Under the pieces are notes generated by a model. That model was given only the letters and a program-made list of their open reading frames with translations. It did not search any database and was not told the origin of the DNA. This document shows positions 1 to 9,449 of a stretch of DNA of 64,000 nucleotides, piece after piece. The stretch is from Staphylococcus debuckii. Its GTDB lineage: Bacteria; Bacillota; Bacilli; Staphylococcales; Staphylococcaceae. The translations under genes were made by a program, and so were the position numbers. The first letter of the stretch is position 1. The number at the start of each line of letters is the position of its first letter. The stretch is taken from contig NZ_CP033460.1 in assembly GCF_003718735.1 (NCBI RefSeq), forward strand, positions 1 to 64,000, in the 5' to 3' direction.

Positions 1-2227
1 AGAAGGACCATCCGCTAAGATTTCGCCTTGGCTTACAATGTCGCCATCTTAACGATAGGACGTTGGTTATAACAAGTACCTGAGTTAGAACGTTTAAATT
101 TAGCTAATCTGTACGTATCTACTTCACCATCAAATTGTTGGCCGTCTTCTTCAATAATACGACGCACTTTAATTTGATTTGATTCAACATGTTCTACACG
201 GCCAAAGTGTTTGTTGATAACAGCAGCACCTGAATCTCGTGCAGTAGCATGTTCCATACCTGTACCTACAAATGGAGATTCCGGATTCATCAATGGTACT
301 GCTTGACGTTGCATGTTCGCACCCATTAATGCACGGTTAGAGTCATCGTTTTCTAAGAATGGGATACATGCTGTCGCAGCTGATACTACTTGTTTAGGAG
401 AAACGTCCATGTAGTCCATTTTTTCTCGATCCATGATTGTGTTGTTACCACGGAACGACAAACTACTTCTTCGCTAAGGAAGTGGCCTTCATCATCTAAA
501 CGAGAGTTTGCTTGAGCTACTACATAACTGTCTTCTTCGTCAGCAGTCAGATAGTCAATTTGATCAGTTACAGTATTAGTATCAAGGTCAACTTTACGAT
601 ATGGTGTTTCGATGAAACCAAATTCGTTCACACGAGCATAACTAGATAATGAGTTGATCAAACCGATGTTCGGACCCTCTGGCGTTTCAATCGGACACAT
701 ACGGCCATAGTGAGAATAGTGAACGTCACGTACTTCCATTTGAGCACGTTCACGAGTTAAACCACCAGGTCCTAATGCTGATAAACGACGTTTGTGTGTC
801 AATTCAGCTAACGGGTTTGCTTGGTCCATGAATTGAGACAATTGAGAGCTTCCGAAGAACTCTTTAATTGAAGCAATTACTGGACGGATATTAATAAGTT
901 GTTGCGGTGTAATAGAATCAGTGTCTTGAATAGACATTCTTTCACGTACCACACGTTCCATTCTTGATAAACCGATTCTGAATTGGTTTTGAAGCAATTC
1001 GCCTACTGAACGTAAACGACGGTTACCTAAATGGTCGATATCATCAGTTTGTCCGATACCATGCAATAAGTTGAAGAAGTATGACATAGAAGCAACAATA
1101 TCTGCAGGTGTAATGCATTTAACCTCTGAATCAGGGAATGCGTTACCGATTACAGTTGTTGTACGTCCTTCTTCATCATTTGGTACGTAAACTTTGATTG
1201 ATTGAATTTCTACTGGTTCATTAACAATACTGTCATCTAACTCATCTACTTCGATGTTAGCATTTGATTCTAGAACATCCATGATTTCGTCTAATTTACG
1301 ACGATCTAGTACAGTACCTTCTTCAGCAACAATTTCACCAGTATCACTGTTCACAATCGGTTCAGCCAATTTTTGGTTGAACAAACGATGTTTTAAATGA
1401 AGTTTCTTGTTCATTTTGTAGCGGCCTACGCTCGCTAAATCATAACGTTTTGGATCGAAGAAACGAGAGTAGAGCAAGCTTTTTGCATTTTCTACTGTAG
1501 GTGGTTCGCCAGGGCGTAAACGTTCATAAATTTCTAATAATGCTTGTTCAGTATTTTCAGTACTATCTTTTTCAAGAGTATTACGTAAGTACTCGTTATC
1601 ACCTAACAAATCAATGATTGATTGGTCAGTTGAATAACCAAGTGCACGAAGTAATACAGTCAACGGCAATTTTCTAGTTCTATCAATACGCACATAAACG
1701 ATGTCTTTTGCATCTGTTTCGAATTCCAACCAAGCACCACGGTTAGGAATTACAGTCGCATCATAGTTTTCACGGCCGTTTTTATCTATTTTTTCATTGA
1801 AATATACGGATGGAGAACGAACTAATTGTGAAACGATAACACGTTCAGCACCATTAATTACGAAAGTACCAGTATCAGTCATTAATGGGAAGTCACCCAT
1901 GAATACTTCTTGGTCTTTCACTTCTCCTGTTTCTTTGTTAATGAGACGCACTTTGACACGAAGAGGTGCAGCATAAGTTGCGTCACGGTTCTTAGATTCT
2001 CTAAATCATATTTCGGTTCACTAATCTGTAATCACAAATTCTAAGAAGGTTGCCTGTGAAATCTTCAATCGGAGAATATCTCTGAACATTTCAGTAATCC
2101 TTCTTTTAGAACCAATCATACGATTTCGTTTGAATTTCGATAAGGTTCGGTAATTCTAAAACCTCGGAAATTCTCGCGTATTTCTACGTTTACGATGTCT
2201 TCCATATTGGGACAATTTACCTGCCAA
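1..2227 (-). CDS. rpoB: DNA-directed RNA polymerase subunit beta (partial, frameshifted in this sequence)
   Basis: Beta subunit of RNA polymerase; the C-terminal half lies beyond the left edge. Clean reading frames cover roughly 386-1990 (matching about residues 85-600 of the family, including [20 protein letters not shown] and the rifampicin-binding region) and 33-461. Start chosen is TTG at 2227, preceded by GAGGGTG about 8 bases upstream and encoding [15 protein letters not shown], the usual N-terminus. The frame breaks near 50 and 456 and at least seven times between 1990 and 2190, each time by a missing base, mostly in a short homopolymer, and restoring it recovers the conserved protein. 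RpoB is essential, so I infer sequencing errors, not a pseudogene. rpoC would follow to the left. Confidence 0.93.
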
Positions 2228-2412
2228 ACAGATTCACCCTCAAAAATTGTTCGAATGCCTTTTACTATAAAAAATAATTTGAAATGCAACAAGACAAAAG
2301 AAAACGGCAGCACACCTGATGACACCATTTTCTATTCTGCGTTATTAATGATTTACTTTGTTATTTTATAGTAAAAGTACACACTTCTTGAACATAAATT
2401 TTTACATTCTAT

Positions 2413-2440
2413 ACTATATCAGAAATAAAATAAATGTCAA
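2413..2440 (-). promoter_or_regulatory. Promoter upstream of rpoB
   Basis: On the minus strand TTGACA (2435-2440) is followed after 16 bases by TATAGT (2413-2418). It sits about 190 bases before the rpoB start and at the end of the methyltransferase gene, giving rpoB-rpoC a promoter separate from rplJL. This stretch lies in the error-rich zone, so the spacing may be off by one. Confidence 0.6.
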
Positions 2441-2444
2441 TGGT

Positions 2445-3054
2445 TAACCGCTTGCTTTTTAAAATATAATACCCTTTATCTTTAGTTAGGGTTGTGACAT
2501 TGCCAAAACAGCTCCATTTTCTTTTTGGCTGATGGCATGCCTTGTTTCTTTTGAATTACGACATAAAGTTCCCATCTTTTTTTAATTTTGAATATGCATC
2601 TTCTAATATTCCATGTACAACTGATTTACCCGCTCTGATAGGAGGGTTTGTTACAATCATGTCTGCACTGTCATCTGAAATTTCAGCTAATCCATCACTT
2701 CTTGTATCACCACATTATCAATATGGTTCTTTTCGCTATTTTCTTTAGCCAATTCCAAAGCACGATGATTAACATCCAAAGTATTACTTTATGATGCGGA
2801 GATACTTTGCAATCATCAATCCAATCGGCCCATAACCGCACCCTACATCTATAATTGTTTTACTTGGACCGGGAGGATGTTCTTTTAGAAATGTTCTTAA
2901 TAATAAGTCGGATCCATAATCGATCTTCCCTTTGGAAAATACGCCTGAGTCAGTCATAAGGTTTAATTCATCCTGCTGATAACGATACTTAAAATTTTCT
3001 TTATGACTTGCTACTTCTGGATCTCTATCATAATAATGATCATACTACACTCAT
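2445..3054 (-). CDS. Class I SAM-dependent methyltransferase, RsmC-like (frameshifted in this sequence)
   Basis: Probable rRNA guanine-N2 methyltransferase of the RsmC-like family, found between rplL and rpoB in staphylococci. Piecing frames together on the minus strand gives an N-terminus with YDHYYDRDPEVASHKENF, then DSGVFSKGKIDYGS, the SAM-binding motif IIDVGCGYGPIGLM and the catalytic NPPIRAGKSVVHG. About five single-base deletions interrupt it (near 2485, 2562, 2705, 2787 and 2808), so no long frame survives. Given the neighbouring damage in essential genes I treat these as sequencing errors. ATG at 3052-3054 is the likely start; the exact stop is uncertain (about 2440-2450) because of the damage. 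Confidence 0.8.
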
Positions 3055-3164
3055 TTATTTAACACTCTGCAGATGCATTTCTATCCACCTTTAGATACAC
3101 ATTTATAGTCTATAAAGCTATGAAAGGCAATAAGGTGAGGGATAATTCTAACGTGCTTACATTA

Positions 3165-3197
3165 GAAAAAACCCCGTTAACTCAATAACGGGGTTTT
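3165..3197 (-). terminator. Rho-independent terminator after rplL
   Basis: A 10-bp GC-containing stem (AACCCCGTTA pairing with TAACGGGGTT) with a short loop, followed on the minus strand by a run of six T. It ends the rplJ-rplL transcript about 100 bases after the rplL stop. Confidence 0.9.
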
Positions 3198-3299
3198 CAT
3201 TTCTCAAAGAATTCAGGCTGTGAAAACCTTAATTTTCACGATATTAACAATGGTTATTAGCCTCGTTCTCTTTTCATTCAATTCAATTAGCGATTAGAA

Positions 3300-3661
3300 T
3301 TATTTCAATTCTACTGAAGCGCCAACTTCTTCTAATTGTTCTTTAAGTTTTTCAGCTTCTTCTTTAGGTAAAGCTTCTTTGATTACTTAGGAGCGTTGTC
3401 TACTAATTCTTTAGCATCTTTCAATCCTAAACCAGTTGCGTCTTTAACAGCTTTAACAACTTTGATTTTAGATGATCCAGCTGAAGTTAACTCAACGTCA
3501 AATTCAGTTTTTTCAGCAGCTTCGCCGCGCCTGCTGCACCTGCTGCTGCTACTGGAGCTGCTGCAGTTACACCAAATTCTTCTTCAATTGCTTTACTAAG
3601 TCATTTAATTCTAATACTGACATTTCTTTAATTGCTTCAATGATTGTTCTTGATTAGCCAT
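3300..3661 (-). CDS. rplL: 50S ribosomal protein L7/L12 (frameshifted in this sequence)
   Basis: Stalk protein of the large subunit that recruits translation factors. ATG at 3659-3661 has a GGAGGAA ribosome site upstream and starts MANQEQ. The frame is recovered as N-terminal dimerisation domain ([10 protein letters not shown]), alanine-rich hinge with AAAPVAAA, and C-terminal domain with [20 protein letters not shown] and [10 protein letters not shown]. Four 1-base deletions (about 3388, 3532, 3594, 3644), mostly in A or GC runs, break it. The product is essential, so they are most likely sequencing errors. Second gene of the rplJ-rplL unit, about 40 bases after rplJ. Confidence 0.92.
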
Positions 3662-3700
3662 TATTATATTCCTCCGTTTTATAAAATATTACGTTGCTGA

Positions 3701-4202
3701 TTATTCAGCACTTTCTTCTTCTTTAGATTCTCCAACTGCTTTAACTGCATAAGCGAAATTGCGAACAGGAGCTTGTAATACAGAAAGTAACATAGATACA
3801 AGACCGTCGTGTGATGGTAAAGAACCAACAGTTTCAACTTCTTCAGCTGAAATAATGCTTCCGTCCATTACGCCTGTTTTAATTTCTAAAGCTTCGTGTT
3901 CTTTTGCAAATCCAGCGATAACTTTGCAGGAGCAACTACGTCATCAGTAGTTGTTGCAATAGCTGTCGACCTGTTAAGAATTCGTCAAGACCTTCAAGGC
4001 CAGCTTGTTCTGCAGCACGACGTAACATAGTGTTTTTGTATACTTTGTACTCAACACCAGCTTCACGTAATTGTTTACGTAATTCTGTTACTTCAGCTAC
4101 TGTTAAACCACGGTAATTCACGATTACTGTTGAAACAGAATTTTTAAGTTGATCTGCAATTTGTTCAACTAATTGTTTTTTTGCTTCAATAATTCCAGAC
4201 AT
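3701..4202 (-). CDS. rplJ: 50S ribosomal protein L10 (frameshifted in this sequence)
   Basis: Base of the ribosomal stalk, binding 23S rRNA and L7/L12 dimers. Residues 1 to about 78 read cleanly from ATG at 4202 ([47 protein letters not shown]). Two 1-base deletions follow, near 3969 (in TGGTCCGACAG-like context) and 3924 (A run). Correcting them gives the rest, including [20 protein letters not shown] and [12 protein letters not shown], to TAA at 3701. The protein is expected to regulate its own operon through the leader upstream. Confidence 0.92.
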
Positions 4203-4224
4203 TCAGACACCTCCATATTAATTT

Positions 4225-4390
4225 AGTTCGGTGCTTTTCATTTGGTTTACCCCAATAAAAAAAGCACTTTCACCCTACGGCAAAAAGTGCTTGAAAGTTT
4301 ATCATAGATCACGTTCAAGTCAATTTTAGCCTCGGTAGGATATAGATTTTAAGTTATTTATTAACTCCTACTGTCTTAGGTAAAATAATC
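4225..4390 (-). promoter_or_regulatory. L10 leader RNA (autoregulatory 5' UTR of rplJL)
   Basis: The untranslated leader between the rplJ promoter and rplJ contains the paired AGACAGTAGGAG and CCTACCGAGGC elements characteristic of the Firmicute ribosomal protein L10 leader (Rfam family L10_leader), followed by an attenuator hairpin at 4256-4292. Known members bind L10(L12)4 and reduce rplJL expression. Assignment is from recalled motif and position; a covariance-model search would confirm it. Confidence 0.78.
4256..4292 (-). terminator. Attenuator hairpin in the rplJ leader
   Basis: AAGCACTTT pairs with AAAGTGCTT, followed by seven T on the minus strand, about 55-60 bases before the rplJ start. 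Its place inside the L10 leader suggests conditional termination controlled by L10 binding. Confidence 0.8.
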
Positions 4391-4399
4391 ACATTAACC

Positions 4400-4428
4400 A
4401 ATATAACGGTTTAGATGTGATATGTCAA
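4400..4428 (-). promoter_or_regulatory. Promoter of rplJ-rplL
   Basis: TTGACA (4423-4428), a 17-base spacer and TATATT (4400-4405) on the minus strand, directly after the rplA terminator and before the L10 leader. Confidence 0.85.
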
Positions 4429-4435
4429 TATGTTT

Positions 4436-4520
4436 TAAAAAACTAGAGAAAATAATTTCAAGTAAGTGCAGATTCAAATCAATTCGTTCGGCACGTCACA
4501 TCTTGTTATTTTCTCTAGTT
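4436..4520 (-). terminator. Terminator after rplA
   Basis: Arms AACTAGAGAAAATAA and TTATTTTCTCTAGTT are perfectly complementary over 15 bp, enclose about 55 bases and end in six T on the minus strand. It separates the L11-L1 unit from L10-L7/L12. The loop is unusually long for an intrinsic terminator. Confidence 0.75.
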
Positions 4521-4539
4521 CATTCATTTCAGTTATATA

Positions 4540-5234
4540 TTATAGTTTGAAGTTAGAAGTATCTACTTTAACACCAGGACCCATTGTAGTTGTAACTGCA
4601 ACAGATTTGAAGTAAGTACCTTTTGCAGAAGCTGGTTTAGCTTTAGCAATCACATCTTGAAGCGTATTGAAGTTTTCAATTAAGTCTTCAGTGCTGAATG
4701 ATACTTTACCAATTGAAGCGTGGATGATACCAGCTTTTTCAGCGCGGTATTCAACTTTACCAGCTTTGATTTCTTCAACTGCTTTTTTAACATCCATAGT
4801 TACTGTACCTGTTTTAGGGTTAGGCATTAAACCTTTAGGTCCTAATACACGACCTAATTTACCAACTTCGCCCATCATATCTGGTGTAGCAACAACTACA
4901 TCAAAGTCGAACCAGCCTTGTTGGATTTTAGTAGCGTATTCTGATTCACCTACGTAATCAGCGCCTGCAGCTTCTGCTTCAGAAGCTTTATCACCTTTTG
5001 CGAATACTAATACACGTTGAGTTTTACCAGTTCCGTGCGGTAATACTACTGCACCACGGATTTGCTGGTCGTTTTACGAGTATCGATACCTAAACGGAAT
5101 GCTACTTCAACAGTTGCATCAAAGTTAGCAACGCTTGTTTCTTTAGCTAAGCTGATTGCGTCTTCAACACTATAGTGTTCGTTGCGATCAACTTTGCTAG
5201 CAGCATCTAGATACTTTTTACCTTTTTTAGCCAT
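4540..5234 (-). CDS. rplA: 50S ribosomal protein L1 (one frameshift in this sequence)
   Basis: Forms the mobile L1 stalk at the E site and in many bacteria represses its own operon. The N-terminal 60 residues read from ATG at 5234 ([20 protein letters not shown]); the rest, beginning [16 protein letters not shown], continues in a second frame to the stop at 4540, with [20 protein letters not shown] and [18 protein letters not shown] single missing A in an A run near 5073 (AAAAC read as AAAC) accounts for the break. Corrected length is about 230 residues, the family norm. Confidence 0.93.
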
Positions 5235-5440
5235 TTATTATTTCCTCCTTTAGTGGTTTTAGCGGGAATGTCCTCCCACATTACTTGCTACTGCAAGTTA
5301 AGAGCAGATGACGCTGTCAGCTGTTCGCAATATAAATATTGGATTCACTTTGAGTCATCTGCCGGTTTGTTTCAAGTTTCAAATTGTTATGTTTGTTCGT
5401 TTAAGAGATGCATTATAGAATAGCTCTCTTTGCTACGTTA
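5235..5440 (-). promoter_or_regulatory. Structured rplK-rplA spacer
   Basis: The 206-base spacer has no gene. On the minus strand it contains a long-range stem (GCAGATGAC with GTCATCTGC), a small hairpin (ACTTGC-AGTA-GCAAGT) and, just before the rplA ribosome site, a GTGGGAGGACATTCCCGC hairpin. The element GTGGGAGGnCA also occurs in the leader of rplK. This could be an L1-binding autoregulatory site; that is inference. Confidence 0.45.
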
Positions 5441-5871
5441 TTATTCTACAGTGATACCCATACTACGAGCAGTACCTTCGATAATACGCATAGCCGCTTC
5501 TTCATCAGCCGCATTTAAGTCAGGCATTTTGTTTGAGCGATTTCACGTACTTGATCTTTAGTTACTGAAGCAACTTTGTTTTTGTTAGGTTCACCAGAAC
5601 CTTTTTCAACGCCAGCTGCTTTTTTAAGTAGTACTGGAGCCGGTGGAGTTTTAGTAATGAATGTAAATGAACGGTCTTCATATACACTGATTTCTACCGG
5701 AATAATTAAACCTGCTTGTTCTTGTGTTCTTGCATTGAACTCTTTACAGAATCCCATGATGTTCACACCTGCTTGACCTAATGCTGGACCAACTGGTGGT
5801 GCTGGGTTCGCTTTACCTGCAGGAATTTGTAATTTAACTACTTTTTCTACTTTTTTAGCCACGATGTGCAC
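5441..5871 (-). CDS. rplK: 50S ribosomal protein L11 (one frameshift in this sequence)
   Basis: Component of the GTPase-associated centre, needed for RelA activation and factor binding. Reads cleanly from 5871 ([20 protein letters not shown]; the usual start is two or more codons downstream of GTG/ATG alternatives) through [20 protein letters not shown] and [21 protein letters not shown] missing A near 5527 shifts the last 35 codons; corrected they read [20 protein letters not shown] and end SMGITVE at TAA 5441. First gene of the rplK-rplA pair, with its own promoter. Confidence 0.93.
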
Positions 5872-5879
5872 CTCCTTGA

Positions 5880-5970
5880 TATCGTGATGTGGTCACAGGG
5901 CTCAATTTTGCCCTCCCACTCTTAAAACATTTCGTGACGAAATGGCCTGCCCTTCGCGAGCACGACCACA
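5880..5970 (-). promoter_or_regulatory. Structured leader of rplK
   Basis: Between promoter and gene the transcript can pair GTGGTC near its 5' end with GACCAC near its 3' end, enclosing a CATTTCGT/ACGAAATG hairpin and a GTGGGAGGGCA element followed by TGAGCCC. The GTGGGAGGnCA element recurs in the rplK-rplA spacer. A long-range closing stem and a shared motif suggest a ribosomal-protein autoregulatory leader. Confidence 0.5.
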
Positions 5971-5972
5971 GT

Positions 5973-6001
5973 ATTATATCATTTAAAAAATGTAAAATCA
6001 A
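5973..6001 (-). promoter_or_regulatory. Promoter of rplK
   Basis: TTGATT (5996-6001), 17-base spacer, TATAAT (5973-5978) on the minus strand, in the gap between nusG and rplK. Confidence 0.8.
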
Positions 6002-6044
6002 CACTATTTTCATTTTTAGTGTTTTATGCTGTTCAATTTAAATC

Positions 6045-6592
6045 TTAAAGTTTCTCGATTTGATCAAATTCTACTTCAACTGGAGTTTCTCTACCGAACA
6101 TATCTACTAATACAGTCAATTTGAATTTATCTGCTTCGATTTCTTGCACTTCACCGACTTGGTTAGCAAATGGGCCTGATTTGATACGTACTTGTTCACC
6201 GACTTCAACTTCTACATCGATTGTTTTCTCTTTCATTCCCATTTGTTTCAAGATAAAGCGGACTTCATCCGGAAGCAGCGGATTAGGTTTAGAACCAGCA
6301 CCAGCCGATCCAACAAATCCAGTTACACCTGGTGTATTTCGAACGACATACCATGATTCATCTGTCATTACTAATTCCACTAAAACGTAACCTGGAAATG
6401 TTTTTTTCGTCAATTTCTTCGCTTTACCGTCTTTGACTTGTGTTTCTTCTTCTTCTGGTATGACAACTCTAAAAATTTGTTCTGTCATATTCATCGATTC
6501 CACACGTTTTTCTAAATTCTTTTAACTTTATTTTCGTAGCCAGAGTAAGTATGCACGGCATACCAACGCTTTGCTCCAACTTCCTCAGACAT
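6045..6592 (-). CDS. nusG: Transcription termination/antitermination factor NusG (one frameshift in this sequence)
   Basis: Elongation factor that binds RNA polymerase through its NGN domain; the C-terminal KOW domain contacts NusE or Rho. ATG at 6590-6592 follows GAGGAGTG and gives MSEEVGAKRWYAVHTYSGYE. A missing A in an A run near 6522 breaks the frame; from 6503 it reads cleanly with FPGYVLVELVMTDESWYVVR, a GFVG segment and the KOW motif VRIKSGPFANQVGEVQEI to the stop at 6045. About 182 residues corrected. Translated just after secE, typical secE-nusG operon. Confidence 0.94.
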
Positions 6593-6612
6593 GTATGTTG
6601 TCACTCCTCATA

Positions 6613-6810
6613 TTAACTAATTAATTTTATCAATTCACCGATTCCCAAATCTAAGGCATAGAAGAAGAGTAAGAAGAATACTACTGTTACGATAACAATA
6701 GTTGTATATTTCAACAATTCTTCTTTAGTCGGCCAACTTGTCTTCTCCATTTCAGAAATAACGCCTTTAAAGAAACTATCTTTAGGTGCTTTTTTCTTAT
6801 CTTCAGCCAT
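6613..6810 (-). CDS. secE: Preprotein translocase subunit SecE
   Basis: Single-span subunit of the SecYEG channel in the cytoplasmic membrane. The 65-residue protein has a basic amphipathic N-terminus ([20 protein letters not shown]) and one hydrophobic helix, about residues 36-57 ([18 protein letters not shown]). Length and the WPTKEE motif fit Gram-positive SecE. Intact despite lying in the error-rich zone; nusG follows 20 bases later. Confidence 0.95.
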   Translation of the reverse strand: MAEDKKKAPKDSFFKGVISEMEKTSWPTKEELLKYTTIVIVTVVFFLLFFYALDLGIGELIKLIS

Positions 6811-6856
6811 TGTCGTACCTCCAATTAGTCATTAAATTCATCGTGGCGCAAGGCAA

Positions 6857-7000
6857 CTACTTCGATTCCTTGTGTATCGTATGTGCATTACAAGTTTTGC
6901 AATACTTCTTCAATACTAATCTCTCTGCAAGGTCGCTGTTCTTTGGAACGGTATAATTTCTATTTCCGCATACTTCACAATTGAGCGGGACTTTCTTCAT
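6857..7000 (-). CDS. rpmG: 50S ribosomal protein L33 (zinc-ribbon form)
   Basis: Small large-subunit protein of 47 residues: [16 protein letters not shown] at the start and [14 protein letters not shown] at the end. Two CxxC pairs (residues 8/11 and 36/39) form a zinc ribbon, so this is the zinc-binding paralogue. The frame is complete from ATG 6998-7000 to TAG 6857 with no indel. Position ahead of secE-nusG is the conserved staphylococcal order. Confidence 0.92.
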   Translation of the reverse strand: MKKVPLNCEVCGNRNYTVPKNSDLAERLVLKKYCKTCNAHTIHKESK

Positions 7001-7115
7001 AATACCTTCACCTTACCTATATTAAATACTCACTTACTATACATAAGAAACCCTTACAATGTCAAACGACTAATCAATTGTAAGTTGTGCCTATATGTAA
7101 AATAAGTATGGTATT

Positions 7116-7699
7116 TCATTCATATTGTTTGTATTCTTTGCGCAATTTTGTTTTACAGCGATAAAGAGCATTATATACTGCTTTTTCCGTAATCCCTATC
7201 GCATATGCTGTTTTTGCGGAGAATAGTCATCCAATATATATTGTACTACTTCTTGTTCTAGTTTACTTAATTTCTTGCAATAAGAATCCAACTTTTCCCT
7301 TGCTTCTTCTATAATTAATCTTTCCTCAATGCTTTGTTCTGAAACAGCGGTCTCATATCGACTTCGCGCTTCTTCTATCAAACATTGGTGCTGTTTATTC
7401 AATCTGGTTTGTTTTCGGTAGTAATCAAACTTTGAAGTTTTAATTAAACGATTTAGAAAATGGTCAAAGGGTGTACTGGTTGATAGTTGATATTTATCTA
7501 TATTTCTGCAAATTCTAAGAGAGATATCTTGGAGTAAGTCATCACAATCTGAAAATGCGATACTTTTATTTTGAATACGTTGACGGATCAAGGGCTGTAA
7601 TAGGATAAGCAACTGGTTAACCGCTTCTTTGTCTTCTGCTTGAGCGCGTAAAATTAACGAGGTGATTTTCGTGGTGATTTCACTGGGATGCTGAGGCAT
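7116..7699 (-). CDS. sigH: RNA polymerase sigma factor SigH (one frameshift in this sequence)
   Basis: Alternative sigma factor, in S. aureus linked to competence genes and prophage integrase. Region 2 shows DLLQDISLRICRNID and FDHFLNRLIKTSKFDYYRKQ; region 4 shows KLSKLEQEVVQYILDDYSP followed, after correction of one missing A near 7217, by KTAYAIGITEKAVYNALYRC and KLRKEYKQYE. I prefer ATG 7699 (MPQHPSE, with AAAGGA upstream) over a TTG at 7759. About 194 residues corrected. The indel matches the others in this region, so the gene is probably intact. Confidence 0.85.
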
Positions 7700-7770
7700 G
7701 GCATTGTTCCTTTCACAGAAAGTGAAATTAGCATACCTGAATTCATCTTCGTTAATCAACTTGCAAAATT

Positions 7771-8295
7771 TTATTTTTCTTGGTTGCCGCGCCGTATTTT
7801 TTCAAATTCTGTGAGCACCTCATCTGACAGAGGAATGCGAGTTCTCGGCTTGTTATTGTCAAAGGATTTCATTGATGTATTAACGCTCGCTTCGTTCAAC
7901 TTGATATTTTGCCACATTTCCCGCGAAGGGATACGATAAGCACCTGTTCCAAAAATAGCATGCTGTTCACTCAAATCACTCGTTACTACAGCGATATGTG
8001 TCGTATGCTTATCGTACAAATCATACACAAGTCGTTCTATATAGCTATCTGCTGTTTCATTTTCTTTTGTAAAAATAGTTTTAATCCCATGATAGTAACT
8101 CACGCTTTCATTGCCCTCTTGTTCGTAGGCATCAAACACACAAATAATTTCACCTGCTACTGCAGCATTATAATTACCTATCGATAACAACAACTTTTCT
8201 CTAGCTTCTTCTAAACTATCTTTAGCTAAATTTGTCAGATAGCTGCTTTGACCTATCATGTTATAACCATCAATAATTAAATAACGATCCTTCAT
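7771..8295 (-). CDS. NYN-domain protein YacP, putative endoribonuclease
   Basis: 174-residue member of the YacP/Rae1 family. In B. subtilis Rae1 is a ribosome-associated A-site endoribonuclease; whether the staphylococcal protein does the same is inference. The PIN-like fold is shown by YLIIDGYNMIGQ at the N-terminus, VFDAYEQEGNES, FTKENETADSYIE and AVVTSDLSEQ, which supply the acidic metal-binding residues. Starts 3 bases after rlmB ends, so the two are translated together with mrnC and cysS. Confidence 0.88.
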   Translation of the reverse strand: MKDRYLIIDGYNMIGQSSYLTNLAKDSLEEAREKLLLSIGNYNAAVAGEIICVFDAYEQEGNESVSYYHGIKTIFTKENETADSYIERLVYDLYDKHTTHIAVVTSDLSEQHAIFGTGAYRIPSREMWQNIKLNEASVNTSMKSFDNNKPRTRIPLSDEVLTEFEKIRRGNQEK

Positions 8296-8298
8296 GAT

Positions 8299-9042
8299 TT
8301 ATTCACCTGCCGGATGGCGTTTGCGATAAATCTCATATATCATCAAGCTCGCAGCTACAGAAGCGTTTAAGCTGTTGATATGGCCCGCCATAGGAATTTT
8401 AATATAAAAATCACATTTTTCTTTCACCAATCTGCTCATACCGTGACCTTCATTACCGATAACAATAGCAAGCGGCATGTCGACTGCCATTTGTCGATAG
8501 TCTGTTGCATTATCAGCAGCTGTACCTGCTATCCAGTAACCTTTATCTTTCAATTGATCCATGGTTTGAGATAAGTTTGTCACGCGTACTACAGGTACAT
8601 GTTGAATGGCGCCTGCAGAAGCTTTGGCAACAGTTTGGGTCAAGGCTACAGAACGTCTTTTCGGAATAATGACTCCGTCCACATCTGCAGCATCTGCGGT
8701 ACGTAGAATAGACCCTAGATTATGAGGATCTTCTAATCCGTCTAGTATTACCAAAGTCGGCAATCCTTCTTTGTCTTGCAATTGAGCGAGCAAGTCGTCT
8801 AACTCAGCATATTCATACGGTGCCACTAATGCAGCGACCCCTTGATGCGGCGCTTCAGCTAAATGATCTAATTTTGATTTTGGGACAGTTTGGACCACTA
8901 TTTTTTGATTTTTTGCATGTTTTAATATTTCTTCAAGTTGTTGTTTTTTTACGCCATCTTGAATTAAGATTTTGTTGATTGAATGTCCTGATGTAATGGC
9001 TTCTTTAACGGCATGTCGTCCGACAATCACTGAATCTTCCAC
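8299..9042 (-). CDS. rlmB: 23S rRNA (guanosine-2'-O-)-methyltransferase RlmB (TrmH family)
   Basis: SPOUT-fold methyltransferase for a 2'-O-methylguanosine in domain V of 23S rRNA. The substrate-binding N-terminal domain begins [15 protein letters not shown]; the SPOUT core has [19 protein letters not shown] (motif 1), [10 protein letters not shown] (motif 2) and [17 protein letters not shown] (motif 3, knot). GTG at 9042 fits best: GGGAG lies 8 bases upstream and it gives the family N-terminus; a GTG at 9051 overlaps the ribosome site. Overlaps the end of mrnC. Confidence 0.93.
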   Translation of the reverse strand: MEDSVIVGRHAVKEAITSGHSINKILIQDGVKKQQLEEILKHAKNQKIVVQTVPKSKLDHLAEAPHQGVAALVAPYEYAELDDLLAQLQDKEGLPTLVILDGLEDPHNLGSILRTADAADVDGVIIPKRRSVALTQTVAKASAGAIQHVPVVRVTNLSQTMDQLKDKGYWIAGTAADNATDYRQMAVDMPLAIVIGNEGHGMSRLVKEKCDFYIKIPMAGHINSLNASVAASLMIYEIYRKRHPAGE

Positions 9043-9047
9043 GTCCG

Positions 9048-9449
9048 TCACTCCCTTTCTTCTACTGCAGTTACAATACTTTCTAATAATGCTTGCAGTC
9101 TTTCTTCTTTATTTTCTAAATATAAATAGCCTATTACCGCTTCTAACCCCGAACTCTTACGATAAGTCTGTACGTCAGTGTTTTTAGCTTTAGTATGACT
9201 TTTAGCATTACGGCCTCGTCGTATGATTTCTTGTTCTTCTTCTGTAAACCAGTCTTCTTGCATCAGAAAATCCAGCGTAGCAGCTTGGCTTTTAGCAGTT
9301 ACATATTGTTTAGCTTGCTGATGCAAACGATTCGGCTTTGCACGTAATTTCAAAATGATATGTTTGCGGACAAATTGGTCTAAAACTGCATCCCCCATAT
9401 ATGCTAAAGATAATGGGTTCAGCAGTTTTATATTATTTATATTATCCAC
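9048..9449 (-). CDS. mrnC: Mini-ribonuclease III
   Basis: Double-strand-specific RNase III domain protein without the dsRNA-binding domain, used for 23S rRNA maturation. The 133 residues contain [20 protein letters not shown], whose acidic residues coordinate metal, and [20 protein letters not shown] and [19 protein letters not shown], the second RNase III motif. The start overlaps the cysS end by 8 bases. Confidence 0.93.
   Translation of the reverse strand: MDNINNIKLLNPLSLAYMGDAVLDQFVRKHIILKLRAKPNRLHQQAKQYVTAKSQAATLDFLMQEDWFTEEEQEIIRRGRNAKSHTKAKNTDVQTYRKSSGLEAVIGYLYLENKEERLQALLESIVTAVEERE

Noticed and set aside
2116..2328. A 70-codon minus-strand frame
   Set aside because: It is an out-of-frame reading of the damaged rpoB start and its upstream region; the real start is TTG at 2227.
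3300..4202. rplL and rplJ as true pseudogenes
   Set aside because: Both are single-copy essential genes with intact sequence apart from missing homopolymer bases, and the same damage affects all neighbours.
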